A stretch of 64,000 nt of DNA from Candidatus Gastranaerophilales bacterium (GCA_944326685.1 CALVEV010000014.1:124001-188000), one strand, 5' to 3'. Shown: positions 52,929 through 62,078, counted from the first letter of the stretch. Notes: generated by a model not told the origin, from the letters alone. Made by a program: numbers and translations.

Positions 52929-55751
52929 ATGGAAACAGAAGCAAAAGTTGAGTACAAAAAAACATTAAACTTACCAGAAACAACATTAGCTATGAGGGCT
53001 AATGCAACTGTTAGAGAGTTAGAAATCCAAAAGTTTTGGGAAGAAAATAATATTTATAATAAAATTATTCAGAATAAAGATAAAACAAATTCATTTATTT
53101 TACACGATGGACCTCCATACCTAAGTTCTGAAAAAATTCACGTTGGAACAGCATTAAATAAAATTTTGAAAGATATTTTAATAAAATATAAATCACAACA
53201 AGGTTTTTATTCACCTTATGTCCCAGGTTATGATGGTCACGGTTTACCGATTGAAAACGCAGTTGTAAAAAATATTAAAGGTGGTCGTGAAGCATTAACT
53301 CCTGCAGAATTAAGAGAAAAATGCCGAGAATTTGCTCATAAAAACCTTAAAGGACAAGAAAAAGAATTTAAAAGACTTGGTGTACTAGGAAATTGGGAAC
53401 AGCCTTACTTAACTATTGATGCTGATTATGAAGCAGAACAGGTTAGAATTTTTGGTGATATGTATAAAAAAGGATATATCGAAAAAGGTTTGAAACCTGT
53501 TTATTGGTGTGCTTCTTGTGAAACTGCTTTAGCTGAAGCAGAAGTTGAATATGCTGATCATACCTCAACATCAATATTTGTAAGATTTAAATTTGAAGAA
53601 GATGCAGTAAAAACAATTAATAACTTTGTAGATACACAAGGTAAAGATGTTTATACCGTAATTTGGACAACTACTCCTTGGACTATTCCATCTAATATGG
53701 CAATTAGTTTACATCCTAGATTAGAGTATACATTCTTTGAAAAAGATAATGATATATATGTTGTTGCTCAAGAATTACTTGCATCATTCTTAAATGGCGT
53801 ATCTTGGGAAGAAGCAGATATTAATGTAATAGGTCACTGCAAAGGACAAGATTTAGAATTATTAAATACAAAACACCCTCTATATGATAGAACATCACCT
53901 ATTATATTAGGAGAACACGTTACAACTGATGCCGGTACTGGTGCAGTACATACAGCTCCAGGTCACGGTCTTGAAGACTACGAAGTTGGTTGTAAATACA
54001 ATATTAAAGTATTATCTCCTCTTGATGGTAAAGGTGTTTGGACTGATGAAGTTGGTGATAAAGATTTAGAAGGTGTACCATATTACAAAGGTAATTCTAT
54101 CGTTATTGAAAAACTTGAAAATTGTGGTGCATTATTAGCAAAAGGTGATATCCAACACAGCTACCCACATTGTTGGAGATGTAAGCATCCTGTAATTTAC
54201 AGAGCAACACCACAATGGTTTGTAAAAGTTGACAAATTCAGAGATGAAGCGTTAAATGCAATAAGAAATGTAAAATGGATTCCAGCAAGTGGAGAAAACA
54301 GAATTGGAAACATGGTTGAAAACCGTTCTGATTGGTGTATTTCTCGTCAAAGAGCTTGGGGGGTTCCAATTCCTATCTTCTATTGCGAAGACTGTGGAGA
54401 AGTTATTTGTACAGATGAAACAATTAACCATGTTGCAGAATTATTTGAAAAAGAAAGTTCTGATGCGTGGGTAAAACATAACGAAGAGGAATTATTACCA
54501 GCCGGTTTCAAATGTCCAAAATGTGGTAAAACACATTTTAGAAAAGAAAAAGATATTATGGATGTTTGGTTTGATTCTGGTTCATCTTGGAGAGCTGTTG
54601 TTGAAAAAAGAGCAGAAGAATTAGGGCATACACCAGTTGATATGTACTTAGAAGGTTCTGACCAACATAGAGGGTGGTTCCAATCTTCATTATTGACATC
54701 AATAGCTTGTCAAAACAAAGCTCCATACAAACAAGTATTAACTCACGGCTTTGTATTTGGTGAAGATGGTAGAAAAATGTCTAAATCATTAGGTAATTAT
54801 ATTAGACCTGATGATATCATCAAAACATATGGAGCTGATATTTTAAGATTATGGGCTGCATCTGTAGATTATAGAAACGATATCAAAATCGGTGATAATA
54901 TTATCAAACAACTTGCAGAAATATTTAAGAAAACAAGAAATACCGCAAGATTCTTATTAGGTAACTTATTTGACTTCAATCCAGAAGTTGATTATGTAAA
55001 ATATGATGAACTTAAAGATATTGATAAATTTGCTTTGCATAAATTAAATAAAGTTGTAGATGAAGTAACAAAAGCTTTTGATAGTTATGAATTCTATAAG
55101 TATTTCCAATGCTTACAAAATTTTGCAGCTGTAGATTTAAGTTCATTCTATTTAGATATTGTAAAAGATAGATTATATACAGCTGGCAAAAAGTCATTAT
55201 CAAGACGTGCTTGTCAAACTGTTTTGTATGAAACATTACAAGTATTAGTAAGAATTCTTACTCCTGTAATGCCTCATCAAGCAGAAGATATTTGGCAAAA
55301 TACTCCTGAATGTCAAAGAGGAGGTTTAGAAAGTGTTCTTTTAGTTGATTGGCCAAAGGTAAAACCTGAATGGAATAATGAAAAATTAGAAGAAGATTTT
55401 ACTAAAATACTTAAGGCTAGAGAAGTTGTAACTAGAGCTATTGAGCCATTAAGAGCAGATAAAAAAGTTGGAAGTTCTTTAGAAGTAGGTGTATATGTAA
55501 AATCTGATTCTGCAGAGGCGGTACTAAAAGAAAACGAAAAAGATTTATGTGACATATTTATTACATCACAAGCATATGTAACAGAATCAGCACCAAGCGA
55601 TGTTCTTAATGAATATTCTGAAGATGACTACACTGTATGGGTAGTAAAAGCAGAAGGTGAAAAATGTGAACGTTGTTGGAAATATAGAAAGCTCGGAGAG
55701 CATTCTGGATACGAAACAATATGTTCAGATTGTTATGAAGCAATAAAATAA
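52929..55751 (+). CDS. ileS: Isoleucine-tRNA ligase
   Basis: A 940-residue class I synthetase of usual IleRS length. It has the editing-domain motifs TTPWTIPSNMA and DAGTGAVHTAPGHG, WCISRQRAWG, and KMSKS at 616-620 (GRKMSKSLGN). The C-terminal zinc finger is CERCWKYR then CSDCYEA. The first catalytic motif is unusual: HVGT at 71-74 instead of the HIGH found in most IleRS. The rest of the motif region (GPPY, ALNKILKDI) is normal. Confidence 0.97.
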   Translation: METEAKVEYKKTLNLPETTLAMRANATVRELEIQKFWEENNIYNKIIQNKDKTNSFILHDGPPYLSSEKIHVGTALNKILKDILIKYKSQQGFYSPYVPGYDGHGLPIENAVVKNIKGGREALTPAELREKCREFAHKNLKGQEKEFKRLGVLGNWEQPYLTIDADYEAEQVRIFGDMYKKGYIEKGLKPVYWCASCETALAEAEVEYADHTSTSIFVRFKFEEDAVKTINNFVDTQGKDVYTVIWTTTPWTIPSNMAISLHPRLEYTFFEKDNDIYVVAQELLASFLNGVSWEEADINVIGHCKGQDLELLNTKHPLYDRTSPIILGEHVTTDAGTGAVHTAPGHGLEDYEVGCKYNIKVLSPLDGKGVWTDEVGDKDLEGVPYYKGNSIVIEKLENCGALLAKGDIQHSYPHCWRCKHPVIYRATPQWFVKVDKFRDEALNAIRNVKWIPASGENRIGNMVENRSDWCISRQRAWGVPIPIFYCEDCGEVICTDETINHVAELFEKESSDAWVKHNEEELLPAGFKCPKCGKTHFRKEKDIMDVWFDSGSSWRAVVEKRAEELGHTPVDMYLEGSDQHRGWFQSSLLTSIACQNKAPYKQVLTHGFVFGEDGRKMSKSLGNYIRPDDIIKTYGADILRLWAASVDYRNDIKIGDNIIKQLAEIFKKTRNTARFLLGNLFDFNPEVDYVKYDELKDIDKFALHKLNKVVDEVTKAFDSYEFYKYFQCLQNFAAVDLSSFYLDIVKDRLYTAGKKSLSRRACQTVLYETLQVLVRILTPVMPHQAEDIWQNTPECQRGGLESVLLVDWPKVKPEWNNEKLEEDFTKILKAREVVTRAIEPLRADKKVGSSLEVGVYVKSDSAEAVLKENEKDLCDIFITSQAYVTESAPSDVLNEYSEDDYTVWVVKAEGEKCERCWKYRKLGEHSGYETICSDCYEAIK

Positions 55752-55756
55752 ATTAG

Positions 55757-55784
55757 TTAAAGGCTCCTAAAAAGGAGCCTTTAA
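55757..55784 (+). terminator. Terminator after ileS
   Basis: An 11-bp stem TTAAAGGCTCC / GGAGCCTTTAA with a 6-nt loop, 5 bp after the ileS stop. The following T tract is short, so efficiency may be moderate. Confidence 0.75.
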
Positions 55785-55804
55785 TATTTCAAACTAAAGT
55801 TTAA

Positions 55805-55832
55805 TTGAAAATCATGAATAAATAGTTAAAAT
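55805..55832 (+). promoter_or_regulatory. Promoter giving a leaderless mRNA for gene at 55839
   Basis: TTGAAA (55805-55810), 16 nt, TAAAAT (55827-55832), then exactly 6 nt to the ATG. No Shine-Dalgarno. Confidence 0.5.
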
Positions 55833-55838
55833 ATAAAT

Positions 55839-56210
55839 ATGGAAAATGTTTTTAATAATTTATTCCCTATCACAGGTAAAAATCACGAGAGTAATAAAGT
55901 AATCAAGCTTGAAATGGAAATTGAGCGTTTAAAGCTTTGTTTAAAGATGTCAAATGAGGCTTGTGCCAAAAGAAAAGCTGCAATGGATATAATGCAAAAG
56001 CGTCTTGAAGAGCAAGAAGCATTAATAAAAAGGCTTCATAGCGTATTACATAAACAAGATATGGCAATGTCAAATATGCAAGCAACAATGAAACGCCAAC
56101 AAGCTAAGCTTAATCATATCGCGCAAATAGATAACAAAATGAACGAGTTGCAAACAGGGCAAGCTGAAATATTGCAGTTTGCTCAAGAATATAGAGAAGC
56201 TCAGGGTTAG
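55839..56210 (+). CDS. Small coiled-coil protein of unknown function
   Basis: A 123-residue protein, nearly all one long coiled coil (about residues 20-118: KLEMEIERLKLCLKMSNEAC, then QKRLEEQEALIKRLHSVLHK). Met- and Gln-rich. No membrane segment. The stop overlaps the convergent dnaB stop by 4 bp. No function can be assigned. Confidence 0.75.
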   Translation: MENVFNNLFPITGKNHESNKVIKLEMEIERLKLCLKMSNEACAKRKAAMDIMQKRLEEQEALIKRLHSVLHKQDMAMSNMQATMKRQQAKLNHIAQIDNKMNELQTGQAEILQFAQEYREAQG

Positions 56211-57604
56211 AATACATCTGTTTTTATAGGGTTTTTGAATTTTGTAATATTTGCTTGGAAAAGAAGTTTTACTGTTCCAACAGCACCGTTTCTGTGTTTT
56301 GCGATGATAATTTCAGACTCTCCTTTATTAGCAGCTTTTGCTGACATTTCTTCTTCTTCACCAGCTTCTTTACGGTAATATTCATCACGATAAATAAACA
56401 TAACAATATCAGCATCTTGTTCAATTGCACCAGAATCTCTTAAGTCAGAAAGCATAGGGCGCTTATCAGTTCTTGATTCTACTGCACGAGATAACTGAGA
56501 AAGAGCAATAATAGGAACATTTAACTCTCTTGCAAGGATTTTTAAGCCTCTAGATATTGCAGAAATTTGTTGCATTCTGTCTTCTCTACCAGTTGATTCA
56601 ATCAATTGCAAGTAGTCGATGACAATTAATCCTAAGTTATTTTCTTCCATTGCTAATCTTCTACATTTTGCACGAATATCAGTTAGCGTACAACCAGCAG
56701 TATCATCAATATAAATTGGGGCAGCAGCAAAAGAATCCATTGCAATTGCGAGTTTTTCCCAATCTTTATCAGACATATTTCCAGAACGAAGTTTTTGAGA
56801 ATCAACCTCTGCTTCAGAACAAAGCATACGTTGAACTAATTGGTCTTTTGACATTTCAAGAGAGAAAATAGCCACAGGAACTTTTGCCCTTAGAGCAGCA
56901 TTTTGAGCTAAGTTTAATACAAATGCCGTTTTCCCCATCGCAGGTCTAGCTGCAAGAATAATTAAGTCAGACTTTTGAAGTCCGCTGGTCATATCATTTA
57001 ATTCATAAAATCCTGTATCAACCCCAGTAAGTTCGCCTCTATGTTGATATCTATATTCGATTTTTTCATATGTTGATAAAACCAAGTCTTTTACATGTGT
57101 TAAATCTTTTGTTACTTTTTGAGATGCAATATTAAATATAAGTCTTTCTGCTTTTTCTAATGATTCTTCTACTGGAGTAAGTTCATATCCAGAAGTAACA
57201 ATTTCTGAACCTGCACTAATTAATGAACGTTTGATTGCTTTTTCTTGTATTTGTTTTGCATAATATTCAACATTTGAAGTTGTGATTGTTTTAAAGCTTA
57301 AATCATTAATAAACGCTCTACCACCAACTAATTCTAATTTTTGATTAAGATTTAAAACATCTGAAACAGATACAATATCAATTCTTTCGTTGCTATTAAA
57401 TAATTGAAGCATTGCTTCATATACATATCTGTGAGCTGGTTTATAAAAAGATTCAGGTGTTATACTTTCAACAACTCTAGTCAAACATACAGGATTAACT
57501 AATATAGCACCTAAAACAGCTTCTTCTGCATCTGTATTTTGAGGCATTAGTTGTGATATTGCTGGATCTTGTTCTTTCTTTTTTGAATAAGTTGATGTTG
57601 CCAC
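56207..57604 (-). CDS. dnaB: Replicative DNA helicase DnaB
   Basis: A 465-residue protein: N-terminal DnaB domain (PQNTDAEEAVLGAILVN), linker, then RecA-like ATPase with Walker A AARPAMGKTAF, Walker B-like LGLIVIDYLQLI, and RDSGAIEQDADIVMFIYRDE. It unwinds DNA at the replication fork as a hexamer. No intein is present. Confidence 0.97.
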   Translation of the reverse strand: MATSTYSKKKEQDPAISQLMPQNTDAEEAVLGAILVNPVCLTRVVESITPESFYKPAHRYVYEAMLQLFNSNERIDIVSVSDVLNLNQKLELVGGRAFINDLSFKTITTSNVEYYAKQIQEKAIKRSLISAGSEIVTSGYELTPVEESLEKAERLIFNIASQKVTKDLTHVKDLVLSTYEKIEYRYQHRGELTGVDTGFYELNDMTSGLQKSDLIILAARPAMGKTAFVLNLAQNAALRAKVPVAIFSLEMSKDQLVQRMLCSEAEVDSQKLRSGNMSDKDWEKLAIAMDSFAAAPIYIDDTAGCTLTDIRAKCRRLAMEENNLGLIVIDYLQLIESTGREDRMQQISAISRGLKILARELNVPIIALSQLSRAVESRTDKRPMLSDLRDSGAIEQDADIVMFIYRDEYYRKEAGEEEEMSAKAANKGESEIIIAKHRNGAVGTVKLLFQANITKFKNPIKTDVF

Positions 57605-57741
57605 TATTCCCTTCCCTTTTATAAAAATTATATCTCAGATGCTTTTATTTTAAAATAGAATGTTACGATTTTTATCCCTGTTAAAAATACTTTACCTTAA
57701 TAAAATTTAATGATAAAATAAAGCTGAAAAGGGTAATTGAA

Positions 57742-58845
57742 ATGGGAATAAAAAATTTATTATCAAAAACTAGAGTTATAGATATTCAATCTTGTTTACC
57801 TGATGGTGTAGTTTTGATAACTCCTGAAGGAGTTATTCAATGGGTAAATAATGTAGCAATTGAGTTATTAAATAATAATGATTTAATTAATAATAATATT
57901 AATGATTATGTAGAAAAGGGGTTAGTGGCAGCAATTGAATCTGCTGAAATTAATTCTCCTTCAATAGTAAAATTATCAAATGATGAAAGATATCTTGAAG
58001 TTACATCAAAAGCTATTGAAGGTGCTTATGTTGTTTCAATGCGTGATGCAACTCAAAAGTATAAAACTGTTAATAATATAATTGAAGAACACGAAAATTA
58101 TAAAAAAATTAACTATGATAAAAATAATTTCTTGATTAAATTATCCAATGATTTGAAATCCCCATTACACTCAATTATTGGTTTTTCTCAAGCTATTGTT
58201 GATGGATTAGGTGGTGATGTTTCTGAGAAACAAGAAAAATATTTAAAAATTATAAATAAAAATTCATCTGACTTATTATATTTCTTTAACAAATTAGTAG
58301 AGCTTTCTCAAACAGAAAGTGGTATTTTTGATAAAGAAATGAAGTTGTTTGATATTTCAAATACTATTAACTCAACGATTAAAACATATCAACAACTTTA
58401 TACCGAAAAAAGTATTACAACTAATTTTGAAGTTGCAGAAAATACTAAAAAAACTTTATATTCAGATGAAAAAGCATTCAAGTTAATGTTTCAAATTCTA
58501 ATTGAAACATTAATTCGTGCTACAGATATTGGTACTTTAAATATATCATTAGAAAATGCAGATGAAGAATTTTTAGCAACACATAATTTGACTAATTGTT
58601 CAGCTATGTTAATTACAGTATTAAGTAGTAATAACGCTATATTAGAATCAGAAATTCCAACATTATTTGATCCTTATGCTGTAATTGATAAATCTAATAA
58701 GCGCACAATTCTAAGAGCAATTGCGCTTGCAAGTGTTAGAAATATTATGAACTATTTAAATGGGATAATTTGGGCGGAAAATATTCCATTAAAAGGTACA
58801 GCATTTAGAATTATTTTACCGTTTGAGAAAGAAGTAAATGAGTAG
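57742..58845 (+). CDS. Degenerate histidine kinase-like protein (PAS + HisKA + HATPase)
   Basis: A 367-residue protein with the layout of a soluble sensor kinase: PAS-like domain (about 15-105, GVVLITPEGVIQWVNNVAIE), HisKA helices (125-195) and HATPase-like domain (about 215-365). The key residues are missing. The H-box reads LSNDLKSPL, so Asn136 stands where the phospho-accepting His belongs. The N-box reads QILIETLIRAT (no NxxxN), and DxGxG and GxGLG loops are not recognisable, while GTAFRIILP at the end is kept. Probably a pseudokinase or binding scaffold. Its stop overlaps the ABC ATPase gene by 8 bp. Confidence 0.8.
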   Translation: MGIKNLLSKTRVIDIQSCLPDGVVLITPEGVIQWVNNVAIELLNNNDLINNNINDYVEKGLVAAIESAEINSPSIVKLSNDERYLEVTSKAIEGAYVVSMRDATQKYKTVNNIIEEHENYKKINYDKNNFLIKLSNDLKSPLHSIIGFSQAIVDGLGGDVSEKQEKYLKIINKNSSDLLYFFNKLVELSQTESGIFDKEMKLFDISNTINSTIKTYQQLYTEKSITTNFEVAENTKKTLYSDEKAFKLMFQILIETLIRATDIGTLNISLENADEEFLATHNLTNCSAMLITVLSSNNAILESEIPTLFDPYAVIDKSNKRTILRAIALASVRNIMNYLNGIIWAENIPLKGTAFRIILPFEKEVNE

Positions 58846-59881
58846 TGTAATTTTTAAACACGTAAATAAAACTTATGATAATAAAAAACTTATCATTAAT
58901 GATGTGTCATTAGAGATACAAGATAAAGAATTTATTGTTCTTGTAGGTGCATCAGGTTGTGGAAAATCAACTGCATTAAGAATGATTGCTGGTTTAGAAG
59001 AAATATCTTCTGGAGAAATTCTTATTGATGATAAAGTTGTTAATAATGTACATCCAAAAGATAGAGATATTGCATTTGTATTCCAAAGCTATGCATTATA
59101 CCCTCATATGAGCGTATATGATAATATAGCATTTGGTTTAAAGATGAGAAAAGTTGATAAAGAAACTATAGATAAAAAAGTTAAAGAAGCTGCAGAAATT
59201 CTTAATCTTACTCAATTTTTGGATAGAAAACCAAAACAATTATCAGGCGGTCAAAGACAAAGAGTTGCTTTAGGGCGTGCAATTGTAAGAAATCCAAAAG
59301 TATTTTTAATGGATGAGCCTTTATCAAATTTAGATGCGAAACTAAGAGTTCAGATGCGCTCTGAGATAAAAAAATTACATAAAAAATTGCAGACAACATT
59401 TATCTATGTAACGCATGATCAAACAGAAGCTTTAACTATGGGGGATAGAATTGTTGTATTAGATAAAGGTGTAATACAACAAGTAGATACACCTCAAAAT
59501 ATTTATTCAAATCCTTCAAATACTTTTGTTGCAGGATTTATTGGGCAAATGAATTTTATAAAAGCATCAATTGAAAATGATTCATTAAAATTTGGTAATG
59601 TTGTGGTTCCAATCCCTGAAAAAATAAAAGACAAAATAATCTCTATGAATACTATAACTATTGGTATTAGACCTGAAAATATGTCAGGCGGAGATATTAA
59701 ATTTGGTGTTCATGTTGATATTTCAGAGATGTTAGGTTCTGAACAAATCGCTTATTTTAATATTGATGGAAACAAATGTTCTGCAAGATTAGATTCTGAT
59801 TTTCATATTGGAGAAGAGCTTATTTTAGGAATATCAACTGATAATATGCTATTCTTTGATGAAAGCGGAAATAGAATTTAG
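58838..59881 (+). CDS. MsmX/UgpC-type ABC ATPase
   Basis: A 347-residue ATPase: Walker A GASGCGKST, Q-loop FQSYALYPHM, signature LSGGQRQRVALGRA, Walker B VFLMDEPLSNLD, His switch THDQ, then a C-terminal MalK/UgpC-like regulatory OB domain (GIRPENM). Such ATPases energise sugar or glycerol-3-phosphate importers and are often shared by several permeases. No permease or binding protein is adjacent. Coupled to the degenerate histidine kinase by an 8-bp overlap. Confidence 0.93.
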   Translation: MSSVIFKHVNKTYDNKKLIINDVSLEIQDKEFIVLVGASGCGKSTALRMIAGLEEISSGEILIDDKVVNNVHPKDRDIAFVFQSYALYPHMSVYDNIAFGLKMRKVDKETIDKKVKEAAEILNLTQFLDRKPKQLSGGQRQRVALGRAIVRNPKVFLMDEPLSNLDAKLRVQMRSEIKKLHKKLQTTFIYVTHDQTEALTMGDRIVVLDKGVIQQVDTPQNIYSNPSNTFVAGFIGQMNFIKASIENDSLKFGNVVVPIPEKIKDKIISMNTITIGIRPENMSGGDIKFGVHVDISEMLGSEQIAYFNIDGNKCSARLDSDFHIGEELILGISTDNMLFFDESGNRI

Positions 59882-59920
59882 TCTTAACTCAAACAATAAT
59901 TTGATTTCCCTCATTGTAGC

Positions 59921-59949
59921 AAAAAAAAGTTTGCCAGATTGTGGCAAAC
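59921..59949 (-). terminator. Intrinsic terminator, minus strand
   Basis: GTTTGCC (59929-59935) / GGCAAAC (59943-59949), perfect 7-bp stem with a 7-nt loop. On the minus strand it is followed by eight T residues (59928-59921); on the plus strand there is no T tract. Confidence 0.75.
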
Positions 59950-60003
59950 ATTAAATAAACACGAGGATATTAAAAGAGAGTATAAAAAGAATTCTTCGTT
60001 AAA

Positions 60004-60087
60004 TTAGTTCCTAACTCTAACTGGTTGTGGTACTAATTGTGGTGATATATATATAAAAATCTTATCAATAATTTCCTTAATTCCCAT
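60004..60087 (-). CDS. Possible 27-residue peptide
   Basis: ATG at 60087-60085, stop at 60006-60004. The peptide starts MGIKEIIDKIFIYIS, which would form a short amphipathic helix, and continues PQLVPQPVRVRN, a Pro/Arg tail. The ATG is 5 nt after the TTTATA box, so it would be read from a leaderless message. Coding potential is uncertain. Confidence 0.35.
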   Translation of the reverse strand: MGIKEIIDKIFIYISPQLVPQPVRVRN

Positions 60088-60092
60088 ATTTT

Positions 60093-60120
60093 TATAAACG
60101 GATTTTTTTTTAGAAAATTG
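60093..60120 (-). promoter_or_regulatory. CAATT-N17-TTTATA promoter, short transcript
   Basis: On the minus strand GTCAATT (CAATT at 60120-60116), 17 nt, TTTATA (60098-60093). Fifth exact instance of this element in the window. Confidence 0.5.
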
Positions 60121-60239
60121 ACTAATTTTGTTTAAATATGTAGAAATTTTAAAATCATATATACTTTATATATAAATAATTAATAAAATTTTAAGTTTTA
60201 TGTTAAAATACTGAAAAAGTTGTAATAAAATGGTGAATT

Positions 60240-60815
60240 ATGGAAATAAAAAAATATATAGAAGATAGTATTAAAACAAAGCAACTAATATTAGAAAATG
60301 AATCAATTATAAATAAAATTGATAAAATTGCTAATGCAATTGTTGATTGTTATAAACGTGGTAATAAAGTAATGACTGCAGGAAATGGTGGTTCCGCTGC
60401 AGATGCTCAGCATATAACAGGAGAGCTGGTTTCAAGATTCAACTTTGATAGACCTCCATTAGCAGCAATTGAGTTAAATACAAATTCTCCATTATTAACA
60501 GCAATAAGTAATGATTATGGTTATGATGAATCATTTGCAAGGCAAATTAGAGCTAACGGGAAGAAAGGTGATATATTCCTTGCAATATCAACATCAGGTC
60601 ATTCTGCAAATATTGTAAAAGCCGTGCAAGAAGCAAATAAACTAGGCATAATTACAATTGGGCTAATTGGTAATCATGATTGTCCATTAGATAATTCGTG
60701 CCAGTATTTAATTAAAGTTCCATCCACTCATACTCCACAAATACAAGAATCACAAATTATGATTGGTCATATTATTTGTGGGCTTGTAGAAGAAAGAATA
60801 TTTACTTCAAATTAA
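60240..60815 (+). CDS. gmhA: Phosphoheptose isomerase GmhA
   Basis: A 191-residue SIS-domain protein: AGNGGSAADAQHITGELVSRF, then TSGHSANIVKA and TPQIQESQIMIGHIICGLVE with the metal-binding Gln/His residues. It converts sedoheptulose 7-phosphate to heptose 7-phosphate, the first step to ADP-heptose for LPS inner core or S-layer glycans. DiaA-type SIS proteins are similar, but the Glu/Gln/His site fits GmhA. The 3' end overlaps the convergent gene by 14 bp. Confidence 0.93.
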   Translation: MEIKKYIEDSIKTKQLILENESIINKIDKIANAIVDCYKRGNKVMTAGNGGSAADAQHITGELVSRFNFDRPPLAAIELNTNSPLLTAISNDYGYDESFARQIRANGKKGDIFLAISTSGHSANIVKAVQEANKLGIITIGLIGNHDCPLDNSCQYLIKVPSTHTPQIQESQIMIGHIICGLVEERIFTSN

Positions 60816-62013
60816 GCATGTTTGAATATATTAATGATGATGCTGATTTAATATAGTTAACCCCTGCAGGATCATTATGTGGTCTATTTGCAAGAATTAC
60901 AACGATATAATGTTGTCCTGATGGCATATAAACAATACCTGCATCACCTAACATTGTTCCAATATCACCTGTTTTATGAATAAATGGAATACCTTCAGGT
61001 AAACCTGCTTGTATAAGTCTATTATTTTTAACTTTGCTCATATATTTTATAATATCTTCTCTTGAATTAATATTTAAGAATGATGGATTTTCAAGGTTAT
61101 AAAGTATTTTAGCCATATCATAAGCTGTAGTTGTATTTGTACCTGTTAAATCCGGTAACCAAGTTTGAACGTGAGTATTTTTTAACCCCCAAGAACGAAT
61201 ACCTGTGTTAATATCATCCATACCTCCAACTTTTGCCATAAGCATGTTTGTTGCAGTATTATCAGAATCTTGAATCATTACTTTGGCAAGTTCATCAAGA
61301 GTATATTTTCTTCCTGCTTGGGCATATTGCATATTACCTGAGCCTGAAGATCTATAATATTGAGTAAGAGCCATTTCATCATATATAGAAACCTGGTTAG
61401 CTTCTATTGATTTGAATAATTGTACTAATACAGGTATTTTAATAATGCTTGCAGCAGGATAAACTTTATCTGAGTTAACTGCAGCATATTTACCTGTTTC
61501 AAAAGACCAAACAAATATTGCAGGCTTAATAGACGGATAAGCTTTGTTTAAGCCTTTCAATTGGTTTTCTAAATCAATTAATCTGTCTGATAAATACATA
61601 TCAGCAGCATTTTTCTTACTAAATATTGTAGGAGCTAAAAGTTGCTGATTTAAGAATAAATCATTATTTAAATAAGATAATGTCGGATATAAAATTGACT
61701 GTAAATTTGCCCCTGATTTATATTCTGACGTCCTTATTAAAGGAGAATCAACACCTTTATTAGTAATAGGAGCAATAGAATCAATAAATAAAGTATTCTT
61801 TATAGTTTTATAACTGAATGGCATTACGCAAAATGCAAAAAATGCAACGACTCCTAAAATGATTAAAGAAGCAGACAAAGAGCGAGTTTTTTTAGTTTTT
61901 TTATGAATAATTTGTCTTTTGTATACATTTTTATGAACAGGTCTTGCTACACGTAAGTCCCTTTCATAGCTGTAATCGTATTCCAGATTATCTCTATATT
62001 TGTATGCGTACAT
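60802..62013 (-). CDS. Class A beta-lactamase-like serine hydrolase, membrane-anchored
   Basis: A 403-residue protein: basic Tyr-rich cytosolic N-terminus, one membrane helix (about 48-66), linker, then a class A beta-lactamase-type domain (about 145-400). The SxxK motif is Ser189-Ile-Ile-Lys192, SDN is at 250-252 and KTG at 347-349. The omega loop reads TWLPDLTGTN, so the position of the deacylating Glu166 (normally WEPxLN) holds Leu286. It may be a penicillin-binding or peptidoglycan hydrolase/peptidase rather than a resistance enzyme. Confidence 0.88.
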   Translation of the reverse strand: MYAYKYRDNLEYDYSYERDLRVARPVHKNVYKRQIIHKKTKKTRSLSASLIILGVVAFFAFCVMPFSYKTIKNTLFIDSIAPITNKGVDSPLIRTSEYKSGANLQSILYPTLSYLNNDLFLNQQLLAPTIFSKKNAADMYLSDRLIDLENQLKGLNKAYPSIKPAIFVWSFETGKYAAVNSDKVYPAASIIKIPVLVQLFKSIEANQVSIYDEMALTQYYRSSGSGNMQYAQAGRKYTLDELAKVMIQDSDNTATNMLMAKVGGMDDINTGIRSWGLKNTHVQTWLPDLTGTNTTTAYDMAKILYNLENPSFLNINSREDIIKYMSKVKNNRLIQAGLPEGIPFIHKTGDIGTMLGDAGIVYMPSGQHYIVVILANRPHNDPAGVNYIKSASSLIYSNMLNLK

Positions 62014-62078
62014 ATTCCTCCCAGTCTTCTAATAGAATATCACATATATTTATGATTTCTAATCCTCTAAATAAAGTA

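Larger units (their letters stand above)
59921..60088 (-). ncRNA. Predicted ~165-nt minus-strand short transcript
   Basis: A CAATT-N17-TTTATA promoter (60120-60093) and an intrinsic terminator (59949-59921) define a short transcription unit in the 358-bp gap between the ABC ATPase gene and gmhA. The start falls close to a small ORF (60087-60004), so this may be a microprotein mRNA or a dual-function RNA. The rest of the gap (60121-60239) is A+T-rich and holds the gmhA promoter region; I see nothing else in it. Confidence 0.4.

Noticed and set aside
59929..59949. Terminator for the ABC ATPase gene on the plus strand
   Set aside because: The T tract is present only on the minus-strand side; on the plus strand the hairpin is followed by ATTAAAT.
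60802..62013. Beta-lactam resistance gene
   Set aside because: The Glu166 position in the omega loop is Leu, so efficient hydrolysis is not expected from sequence.
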